From Tulasnella sp. 424 (taxonomy: Eukaryota; Basidiomycota; Agaricomycetes; Cantharellales; Tulasnellaceae), in assembly GCA_019633425.1 (NCBI GenBank), contig WSUB01000075.1:62001-126000 (forward strand): 64,000 nt of DNA, in the 5' to 3' direction. The first letter of the stretch is position 1, and each line of letters opens with the position of its first letter. Under the pieces are notes generated by a model. The model was not told where the DNA came from. It was given only the letters and a program-made list of their open reading frames with translations, and ran no database searches. This document shows, piece after piece, positions 56,109-64,000 of this stretch. A program made the position numbers and the translations under genes.

Positions 56109-57435
56109 ATGGAGGACGGCCAAAAAACAAACATTTTGACGATTCCTCCCGAGGTTACCGTCAACATCCTTGAATATCTTCTCGCGGACCACACGCCATC
56201 CAAATCCCCCTAAGCCGACTTACTTCCGGTAACGCAAACATCAACGCACCTACGACAGACCGCTTTGTCAGCGCCGGCATTATGGTCAACAATCGAAATA
56301 AACGACAAACCCGCCTCGTTCAACTTTGCAAAACTTTGCCTGAATCGATCGGGTAATCACAAGCTCGACATTTCGATTAGGGTGTTGAAGAAAATGGATG
56401 CCAAGATCAAAGGGCTCCTGGCATTGCTTCAATACGTCTCACCGAGGATCCGAAGCCTGTCGATGAAGTTGAGCTTCACGGGTGTCGGACAGTGGGAGAT
56501 CTGGTGGGACTCGTTGGAGGTGTTAGACTACAGTGCCCTGGAGACTCTCAACTTTGAAGTCTGGCATCGAGAAGTGACAGACGGGACGATCACTTTGTCC
56601 AACGCCATTCCACTCCCCAACCAAACCTCTGCTCTTCGGAGTTTGAGCCTCGTTCACGCGTCCCTTCAACTTCCCGATTCTCCCGTCCTGTCGAACCTGG
56701 TCGTGTTGAAGCTCTCTTCGGCTTCCTTCTGGGATTGGCCGTACTTTAACCTGTTTGAGGTGCTCAGGAATTCCACGGCCCTGGAAGAACTCGAGCTTCG
56801 AGGGGCTGGGTTGGAGGAGTGTCGCAAACCTTATTCAGCTGGTCAGCTCCCAGCAACCCCTCGTTAGGGTAGAGAATAACATGCTCGCACAAGTCCTCAC
56901 CAACCTCATCGTGCCGAATCTCGAAACCGTATCTTTGGAAACTCCCAGAGAGCTTAAATTCGACGTCGAATTCGTATGGAACAACCTCCCACAGGCCGCG
57001 CCGTTCAGCACGGTCCGCTACCTTTTCGTCACCGATCGCCCGTCGCCAATCTCACCGTATCAAGATCAATTCACCCTTTTCCTCGCAAAAATTTTCCCGG
57101 CAGTTGAAGAGCTGGAACTCCCAGCGGTAGCGTGTAGAGGCATTTTCATTACGTGGGCCGAACACGTCCAGATCGCCATAAACCCCTGGAAAGACTTGCG
57201 CAGTGTCGTCCTCAATTATCCGGACGGCTCTTGTGTAAACTGGGCTCAGGAAGTCCTGAGCGAGACGCTCCGCTTTCTAGAGGCTCGAAAAAGACAGGAT
57301 TCTCCCCCGCTGGAGTGGCTGCACCTTGGCGCATGCAGTAGTTGCCCGTCGTCGGTCAAGGATTCTCTATTGAGCAGGATTCAGAAGCTAATGCGGTCAA
57401 AAGACGACTTGCAAGTCACTGAAGTGTCGCATTGA
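56109..57435 (+). pseudogene. F-box-like pseudogene, array unit 3
   Basis: It is homologous over its full length to units 1 and 2, but the codon TAT (Tyr, in KSPYADLLP) is TAA at 56211-56213, and about 35 nt are lost near 56857-56868, which shifts the frame and creates TAG at 56865-56867. The sequence after the deletion stays open in the shifted frame to VTEVSH and the stop at 57433-57435. The remaining parts are well kept, so inactivation is recent. An internal start could still make an F-box-less fragment. Confidence 0.9.
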
Positions 57436-58214
57436 GAAGGTGAAGATGCGATCACTCGGGCTTGTTAGGGCGGAAATTGTTACACGAGCCCCTAACTAAT
57501 CCAAAATATCGAACCTCCTCAGCACAATACTGAGAACAGGGCCTTTTCTTAGCATTTAGATTCCCCGTAATATAAATTTCATCCGAATCCTGTTGCTACT
57601 ATTCCCGTATCCCTGTTATTGAAGCTGTGAGCGGGGACGTGCGCGCTGGAAGAGACCATCCTCCTCCTCCGCTGGGGTGCCGGAACGAAGTAAGAAACAC
57701 ACGCTTGGGCGACGAGCTTCAATTTCACGGGACACTGCCGTGTCCCATGTTTGTGAATGACTGATCATATTTGTCTGGACGCTGGGAGCTATCCATTCTC
57801 TAGCAAGGGCCGGAGAGCGGTAATGTTCCGGTTCCAGAATACGGCGGCGATGTGTGAGAAACCGCAGACTATGTTCAGGATGCTTCCAGAACCGAAACAC
57901 GATGCGATCATTCCGTGCTAAAATGTCCTAATCGGTCTGATTTACGCTGAGAGAACTACGTATACTCCGAGTCAAGCATGTTCAAGACACGGGCAATCAT
58001 TTCCCACACATCCGCCGCGTGTTGAATTTCGGTTTCTGGAGATTACCGACGTCCCCTTCTGTCTTCTCCTTTCCTCTGCCATCTTCAAACTCAAGTCCTT
58101 GAAAACCTGATAGTGAGAGTAAACTACACATAGTACGTATTTAGCTGATCTTTCTGTTTTCTCAATAGCTGATTCGTGTTTCAAGTCAGACTTTACTGCT
58201 GTTGCTGGGTCTGA

Positions 58215-59591
58215 ATGGACAACAAGCACCACCCAGCAAATATTCTCACTCTTCCTCCCGAGATCACCGTCTGCATATTTGAATACCTCCTCGCCAACCC
58301 CGATCCAATCAAGTCTCCCTATCATGATCTACTTCCGGTAACCCAAACATCGACCCACCTGCGCCAAACCGCCGTGTCCACACCGTCCCTGTGGTCAATA
58401 ATCGAGATCAATGACAAGCCCGCCTCGTTCAACTTTGCGAAACTTTGCGTCAGCCGATCGGGCCACTATAAACTCGACATTTCGATCGAGGTGCTGAAGA
58501 AGATGGAGGCCAAGACTAACGGGCTCCTGGCGTTGCTCCAATACGTCTCGTCGAGGATCCGAAGCTTGTCGATGAAGCTGAGCTTCACGGGCCCCGGGAA
58601 GTGGGATCTCTGGTGGGACTCATTGAAGGTGTTAGACTATAGAGCCCTGGAGGATCTTAACGTTAGAGTCTGGCGTCGAGAAGTCTTGACCCTCGGGAGG
58701 ATCGCCTTGGCCGACGCCATTCCGCTCCCCACCCAAACCTCGCTTCTTCGGAGTTTGAGCCTCATTAACGCGTCCCTTCAACTTCCTGATTCTCCCGTCC
58801 TCTCGAACCTGGCCGTTTTGAAGCTCTCTTCGGCTTCCTTCTGGAGTTGGCCGTACACAGACCTCTTTGAGGTGCTCCGAAGGTCTCCGGCCCTGGAGGA
58901 GCTCGAGCTTCGAGGGCTTGGGTTGGAGGTCTGTCGAGGACGTTATCTCGCGGGCGGGCTCCCGCCAGTCCCCCGGCTGGAACACCCCAAACTGCGGCAG
59001 TTAACATTGATTGGAATGGAGAACACTATGGTCGCCCAAGTCCTCACCAATCTCACAGCGCCGAACCTCGAAGCCGTATATCTGGAAACTCCCAAACAAC
59101 TCCAGCACGACGTCCGTTTCGTGTGGAACGACCTCCAACAAGTCGCGCCATTCAGCGCCGTCCGGTACCTTTTTGTCATCAATCATCCGGCGCCAGCTTC
59201 ACCCTTTCAAGACCAATTCGCCCTTTTCGTCGCGAAACTCTTTCCCGGAGTTGAAGAACTGGAACTTCCAGCTTCAGGGTGCCAACCCCTTCTCATGACG
59301 TGGGCTGAGCACATCCACATCGCCGTGAACCCGTGGAGAGACTTGAGGAGTGTTGTCCTCAATTACCCGGATAACCTGTGCGTGGGCTCGACTCAGTACG
59401 TCTTGCGCGAGACGCTCCGCTTCCTAGAGGCCCGAAGAAGGCTGGATTGTCCTCCGCTGGAGTGGCTGCACATTGGCGCATGCAGCGGTTGCCCGTCGCC
59501 GGTCAAGGATTCTCTGTTGAGCGGTATTCAGAAGATGGTGCGGTCCAAAGACGACTTGGAAGTCATTCAAGTGTCGCATATGAGAAGGTGA
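58215..59591 (+). CDS. F-box-like protein, array unit 4
   Basis: Intronless, 458 residues. Starts MDNKHHPANILTLPPEITVC then IFEYLLANPDPIKSPYHDLL. The middle contains GKWDLWWDSLKVLDYRALED and LFEVLRRSPALEELELRGLG. The C-terminus VIQVSHMRR is three residues longer than in the sister units because one inserted base (CAT-A-TGA) removes the usual stop and the frame ends at the next TGA. The 5' flank is of the second type (with GATTCGTGTTTCAAGTCAGA). Confidence 0.85.
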   Translation: MDNKHHPANILTLPPEITVCIFEYLLANPDPIKSPYHDLLPVTQTSTHLRQTAVSTPSLWSIIEINDKPASFNFAKLCVSRSGHYKLDISIEVLKKMEAKTNGLLALLQYVSSRIRSLSMKLSFTGPGKWDLWWDSLKVLDYRALEDLNVRVWRREVLTLGRIALADAIPLPTQTSLLRSLSLINASLQLPDSPVLSNLAVLKLSSASFWSWPYTDLFEVLRRSPALEELELRGLGLEVCRGRYLAGGLPPVPRLEHPKLRQLTLIGMENTMVAQVLTNLTAPNLEAVYLETPKQLQHDVRFVWNDLQQVAPFSAVRYLFVINHPAPASPFQDQFALFVAKLFPGVEELELPASGCQPLLMTWAEHIHIAVNPWRDLRSVVLNYPDNLCVGSTQYVLRETLRFLEARRRLDCPPLEWLHIGACSGCPSPVKDSLLSGIQKMVRSKDDLEVIQVSHMRR

Positions 59592-60113
59592 AGATGCGAT
59601 CATTCGGGTTTGTCGGCGGGAATAGTGGCATTTGGCCCCCAGTGAATTTACAATATCTAACCTCTTCGGTCTAATACTGCGAACGAAACCTTCATGTATT
59701 GCCATTTCGGTGCCCCGTGACACAAATAACTTCATCCTGTTCCTGATATTCTGGGATCTCTGTTACAGTACCTGTGAGCGATTGCGGACGTGCGCCACAT
59801 AAGAGGCTATCCCCCCCGCTTGGGTGCCATGTTGACCGTAAGAACACTCCGATTGAGCGACGAGCTTCAATTTCACGGCATTCTCGGGGCACTGCCGCTG
59901 TGCCCGAAATTTGGGATCGATTATTGATATTTGTCTAGGGGCTGCCAGCTGTCCATTGTTTTCCACTTGCCTGAAAACTCGCCTCGTTGATAAACTCATA
60001 GCGATAAAAAACTATACGCGGTACGTACTTAGCGGATCTTTCTGTTCTCTTGACAGCTGATTCTTGTTTTCAAATCAGACTCGACTGGCGTGGCTGCCAC
60101 TGGCTGGGCCTGA

Positions 60114-61478
60114 ATGGACAACAACAACCACCCAGCAAATATTCTGACTCTTCCCCCAGAGATCACCGTCTGCATATTTGAATACCTCCTCGCCCACTCC
60201 GATCCCCACAAGTTTCCCTATCATGGTCTACTTCCGGTAACCCAAACATCAACCCACCTGCGCCAAACTGCCATGTCCGCACCGTCCCTGTGGTCAATAA
60301 TCGAGATCAATGACAAGCCCGCATCGTTCAACTTTGCAAAACTATGTCTCAGTCGATCGGGGAATCACAAACTCGATATCTCGATGAGGGTGTTGAAGAA
60401 GATGGAGAGTAAAATCAACGGGTTGCTGGCGTTGCTTGAATTCGCCTCGCCCAGGATCCGAAGCCTCTCGCTCAAATTGAGCTTTGCCGGTCCCGGGCAG
60501 TGGGACTTTTGGTGCGAGAAGCTGAGAGCGCTAGACCTGGGCGCGATGGAGAGTTTGACGTTTGAAGTTTGGCGTCGGGAGATCGCAACCGACGGGGTCC
60601 CACCACCACGCAATGTTATTTCACTCCCCGACTACATCTCATCTCTCCGGAATCTGAGCCTCGGTCAAATCTCTATACCTCCCAATACCCTTGCTCCCTC
60701 GAAGCTGGTTCGCCTGACGCTTTCTTCTGCGTCGTTCTGGGCTTGGCCTTACAACCATCTCTTCGAGGTGCTCCAGGGCTGCCAGGCTCTGGAGGAACTC
60801 GAGCTCAAAGGAGTAGGATTGGATACCTGCCACGGAAATCACTTAGCGGACAGTCTTCCCCCAGTCCCTCGGATTCAATGCCCCAACCTCCGTCGATTGA
60901 CCTTTTTCGGGGTCGAGAACAACATGGCACCGCTCGTACTCACCAACCTCACCGCCCCATCCCTCGAGGTCGTCTCACTAGAGCCTCCCAAACTGTTCAA
61001 GAACGACCGCCCTTTCACCTGGGCGAACCCTCCACAGGTCGTCCCGTTGGACTCGGTCCGGATCCTCTTGGTAACTGATGGCCCAGTACTAGCCGTACAC
61101 CACCAAGACCACTTCGCTTTATTCCTCGCTATGCTTTTCCCCGAGATCGAGAGGATAGAGATTGCGTCTATCAGGTGCCGACCACTTTTCGGGACATGGG
61201 CGGCGCAAGTCAATCTTACACTTAACCCATGGAAGGAACTGGAGAGCATCGTTCTGGACTACCCCGAAGATAAGTGTGTCGGGTATGACCAGGACATACT
61301 GAACGAGACTTCTCGCTTTTTGGATGCGCGGCGCAAGTTCGGATGCCCGCCTGTAAAGAGGTTGCGCCTTGGCAAGTGCGACGAATGTCAAAGCTCAGAC
61401 AGAGACCGCGTGGAGAGTGTGATAAAGAAACTGTTACGATCAGAGGATGCTTTGGAAGTTGTCGAGCTCATTCACTGA
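60114..61478 (+). CDS. F-box-like protein, array unit 5 (most divergent)
   Basis: Intronless, 454 residues. The first 110 residues follow unit 4 closely (MDNNNHPANILTLPPEITVC), while the rest is clearly diverged: FWCEKLRALDLGAMESLTFE, SLRNLSLGQISIPPNTLAPS, ALEELELKGVGLDTCHGNHL, LFPEIERIEIASIRCRPLFG and VKRLRLGKCDECQSSDRDRV. It ends ALEVVELIH. The fold pattern is retained, with a changed LRR-like surface, so it probably recognises something different. Confidence 0.85.
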   Translation: MDNNNHPANILTLPPEITVCIFEYLLAHSDPHKFPYHGLLPVTQTSTHLRQTAMSAPSLWSIIEINDKPASFNFAKLCLSRSGNHKLDISMRVLKKMESKINGLLALLEFASPRIRSLSLKLSFAGPGQWDFWCEKLRALDLGAMESLTFEVWRREIATDGVPPPRNVISLPDYISSLRNLSLGQISIPPNTLAPSKLVRLTLSSASFWAWPYNHLFEVLQGCQALEELELKGVGLDTCHGNHLADSLPPVPRIQCPNLRRLTFFGVENNMAPLVLTNLTAPSLEVVSLEPPKLFKNDRPFTWANPPQVVPLDSVRILLVTDGPVLAVHHQDHFALFLAMLFPEIERIEIASIRCRPLFGTWAAQVNLTLNPWKELESIVLDYPEDKCVGYDQDILNETSRFLDARRKFGCPPVKRLRLGKCDECQSSDRDRVESVIKKLLRSEDALEVVELIH

Positions 61479-61765
61479 ACTGCGGCGGGATCACGGAACA
61501 GGAAACTGGAATATTTTCCTTCTATAAAACATAATATCTGGAGTGTACCATCTTCGAAGTTTAGTTGTAATAGTAGCATCAGGTATATTTTACATGCGTG
61601 CCCTATCCTTAATCGCCTTGTTAGCGGGAGCAACGCTTGACCAATTTAGAGCCTCACCCAGTGAAAGCTCGGGTACCATGGTATCGCCTTCCATACCCTC
61701 AGAGTCTCTGGTTTGTGCTAATTCGCAATCCTCCAACGCTGAATCGATTCTTTCGGCCAGGGGTA
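61479..61765. other. Spacer left of the unit 6 remnant
   Basis: No clear homology to the coding part of the other units was seen; short frames only. Confidence 0.5.
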
Positions 61766-62052
61766 AAGGCTGTTCATCTGAGAGGCGTCCATCTCGCTGG
61801 GAATCCTTGGAGAGACTTGAGGAGTGTTGTCCTTCCTTATCGGCATAATTTGTCCTTAGGCTCGACTTCTTCGTCCTCCGCGAGACGCTCCGCTTCCTAG
61901 GTGCTCGAAAAAGGCTGGATTGTCCTCCGTTGGAGTGGCTGCAGCTTGTCGTAAGCAGCGATGATTGCGAGTCATCGGAGGCTTTGTTGAGCGGTATTCA
62001 GAAGCTAGTGCGGTCCAAGGACGACTTGGAGCTCATTCAAGTGTCTCATTGA
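61766..62052 (+). pseudogene. C-terminal remnant of an F-box-like gene, array unit 6
   Basis: It matches only the last quarter of the family: NPWRDLRSVVLPYRHNLSLG, a frameshifted stretch (the conserved RETLRFLEARK is in another frame), RLDCPPLEWLQL, LLSGIQKLVRSKDDLELIQV and SH, followed by the shared 3' block. F-box and central repeats are missing. The original gene was truncated by deletion or unequal crossing-over. Confidence 0.85.
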
Positions 62053-62537
62053 GAAGGCGAAAATGCGATCATTCGGGTTTCCTGGTGGAAATAGTGACAC
62101 TCGGCCCTCAGGGGATGCACAATATCGAACCTCCCCAACGCAATACTGCCAACAGAACCTTCATTTATTAGCATTAGATGCCCTGTGATATAAACTTCAT
62201 CCGAATCCTGTTGCTGCTACTCTCTGATCCCTGTTATTGAAGTTGTGAGCGGGGACGTCCGCGCTGGAGGAGACTATTATATATCCTCGCCGCTGGGGTG
62301 CCGTAACACATCAGAGACATTCAAGGGGCGCTGCCGTGTCCAATGTTTGTCATCGATTACTAATACTTGTTTGGACACACCGTCCCTCGTCCTCTCCTTG
62401 CCTATGCCATCTTCAAACTAACGTCCTTGGAAAACTGATATTGATAGAAAACTACACATAGTATGTACTCAGTGGATCTTTCAGTTTTCTTATCAGCTGA
62501 TTCGTGTTTTCAAATCAGACTTTAGTGCTGGGTCTGA

Positions 62538-63905
62538 ATGGACGACAACAACCCCAACACCAGTATTTTGACGATTCCTCACGAAGTTACCGTCAACATA
62601 CTTGAATATCTGCTCGCGGACCACACGCCATCCAAATCCCCCTATGCCGACTTACTTCCGGTCACGCAAACATCAACACACCTGCGCCAGACCGCTTTGT
62701 CAGCCCCGTTGTTATGGACAATAATCGAAATAAACGACAAACCCGCCTCGTTCAATTTTGCAAAGATTTGCCTGAGTCGATCGGGTAATCACAAACTCCA
62801 CATTTCGATCAGGGTGCTGAAGAAAATGGAGGCCAAGATCAACGGGCTCCTGGCCTTGCTCCAGTACGTCGCGCCGAGGATCCGAAGCTTGTCGATGAAG
62901 CTGAGCTTCACGGGACCGGGGCAGTGGGATCTTTGGTGGGACTCGTTGAAGGTTTTAGACTGTAGAGCCTTGGAGGATCTTAACTTTGAAGTCTGGCGTC
63001 GAGAAACCGTGACGGCCGGGACAACCGCTTTGTCCAACGCCATTCCGCTCCCCACCCAAACCTCACCCCTTCGGAGTTTGAGCCTCGTTCACGCGTCCCT
63101 CCAACTTCCCAACTCCCCTGTCCTGTCAAACCTGGCCGTTTTGACGCTCTCTTCGGTTTCCTTCTGGGGTTGGCCGTACACTAACCTCTTTGAGGTGCTC
63201 CGGAGTTCAACGGCCCTGGAGGAGCTCGAGCTTCGGGGGCTTGGGTTGGAGGTCTGTCAAGGACATTACTCCGCGGGTGAGCTCCCGTCAGTCCCACGGC
63301 TGGAACACCCGAAACTGCGGCAGTTAACACTGATTGGAGTGGAGAACAATATGCTCGCCCAAATCCTCACCAATCTCACCGCGCCGAGTCTCGAGGCCGT
63401 ATCTATGGAAACTCCCAAACAACTCAAGAACGACGTCCGTTTCGTATGGAACGACCTTCAACGAGTCGCGCCATTCAGCACCGTCCGCTACCTTTTCGTC
63501 ACCGATCGCCCGACACCGGTCTCACCTTTTCAAGAGCAATTCGCCCTTTTCCTCGCCAAACTCTTTCCGGGAGTTGAAGAATTGGAACTTCCAGCGTCAG
63601 GGTGCCGAGCCCTCCTCATGACGTGGGCCGAGCACGTCCACATCGCCGTGAACCCTTGGAGAGACTTGCGGAGTGTTGTCCTCAATTACCCGGATAACTT
63701 GTGCGTGGGCTCGTCTCAGGACGTCCTGCGCGAGACGCTCCGCTTCCTGGAGGCTCGAAGAAGGCTGGATTGTCCTCCGCTGGAATGGCTGCGCCTTGGC
63801 GTATGCAGCGGTTGCGTGTGGACGGCCAAGGAAACTCTGTTAGGCGGTCTTCAGAAGCTAGTGCGGTCCAAAGACGACTTGGAGCTCATTCAAGTGTCGC
63901 ATTGA
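62538..63905 (+). CDS. F-box-like protein, array unit 7 (mosaic)
   Basis: Intronless, 455 residues, intact. The 5' flank and first codons (MDDNN) are like units 4 and 5. Residues about 10-75 (ILTIPHEVTVNILEYLLADH, TPSKSPYADLLPVTQT) are like units 1-3. From about residue 115 on (PGQWDLWWDSLKVLDCRALE, LFEVLRSSTALEELELRGLG, GVEELELPASGCRALLMTWA) it is like unit 4. This patchwork suggests gene conversion or unequal recombination in the array. The stop and 3' block follow the family pattern. Confidence 0.85.
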   Translation: MDDNNPNTSILTIPHEVTVNILEYLLADHTPSKSPYADLLPVTQTSTHLRQTALSAPLLWTIIEINDKPASFNFAKICLSRSGNHKLHISIRVLKKMEAKINGLLALLQYVAPRIRSLSMKLSFTGPGQWDLWWDSLKVLDCRALEDLNFEVWRRETVTAGTTALSNAIPLPTQTSPLRSLSLVHASLQLPNSPVLSNLAVLTLSSVSFWGWPYTNLFEVLRSSTALEELELRGLGLEVCQGHYSAGELPSVPRLEHPKLRQLTLIGVENNMLAQILTNLTAPSLEAVSMETPKQLKNDVRFVWNDLQRVAPFSTVRYLFVTDRPTPVSPFQEQFALFLAKLFPGVEELELPASGCRALLMTWAEHVHIAVNPWRDLRSVVLNYPDNLCVGSSQDVLRETLRFLEARRRLDCPPLEWLRLGVCSGCVWTAKETLLGGLQKLVRSKDDLELIQVSH

Positions 63906-64000
63906 GAAGGTGAAGAGGCGATCATTCTAGTCTCCTGGCAGAAATAGTGACACTCGGAACCCAGTGGATGCACAATATCTAACCTCTTCGGCTCAATACT

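Larger units (their letters stand above)
52050..64000 (+). repeat. Tandem array of F-box-like gene units
   Basis: Seven homologous units on the plus strand, with start codons at 52316, 54210, 56109, 58215, 60114, (remnant near 61770) and 62538. Spacings are about 1.9-2.4 kb. Besides the genes, the units share a 3' block after each stop (GAGAAGGTGAAGATGCGATC, then AATATAAATTTCATCCGAA and CCTGTTGCTACTACTC) and 5' flanks of two types: one for units 1-3, another for units 4, 5 and 7. The array reaches within 100 bp of the right edge and may continue. Confidence 0.9.

Overview
The window reads as nuclear DNA of a filamentous basidiomycete, most likely an Agaricomycete. Almost every gene is broken by many short introns of about 50-65 nt with GT...AG ends. 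Typical families are DUF6593 proteins, a GSTFuA-like glutathione transferase, a fungal UNC93-like transporter, GH10 xylanases with and without CBM1, a fucose-lectin-like secreted protein and long arrays of F-box-like proteins. The order cannot be named from sequence alone; Cantharellales or Sebacinales would fit.

Layout. 0-4.3 kb: a zinc-finger (4CXXC-R1 type) nuclear protein running off the left edge, and a secreted lectin-like protein whose loop is filled by about 145 Asn/Gln residues. 5.2-13.9 kb: UNC93-like membrane protein, ALG1 mannosyltransferase and prohibitin (head to head), then a PUB1/TIA-1-type RNA-binding protein. 14.2-18.5 kb: two GH10 xylanase genes plus a xylanase fragment, made by a segmental duplication that also copied the 3' end of PUB1. 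20.5-24.8 kb: Rab7/YPT7 and ATG16 head to head, then eIF5. 25.3-31.2 kb: an F-box-like gene, DUF6593 protein and GST, with a tandem duplication of about 2 kb that left a broken F-box 5' end and a broken GST 5' end at its junction. 32-50 kb: an unrecognised charged protein, VPS18 (HOPS subunit with RING), CGR1 (ribosome biogenesis), a four-helix MARVEL-like membrane protein, a long serine-rich coiled-coil protein, an ACR3 arsenite efflux pump, YOP1/REEP and the OST5/TMEM258 subunit of oligosaccharyltransferase. 51.9 kb: tRNA-Gly(UCC). 52.3-64 kb: a tandem array of seven related intronless F-box-like units (five intact, one nonsense/frameshift pseudogene, one C-terminal remnant), repeating at about 1.9-2.4 kb and running towards the right edge.

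Functional links. YPT7 and ATG16 share a 173-bp promoter region and act at successive steps of autophagy; VPS18, 14 kb away, is a core subunit of the HOPS tether that binds Ypt7. ALG1, YOP1 and OST5 are ER or N-glycosylation genes. The accessory part of the window (xylanase block, DUF6593/GST block, F-box array) is shaped by local duplication and decay. Gene models were built by hand from open frames, splice sites and family knowledge; exon borders in weakly conserved genes are the least certain part.
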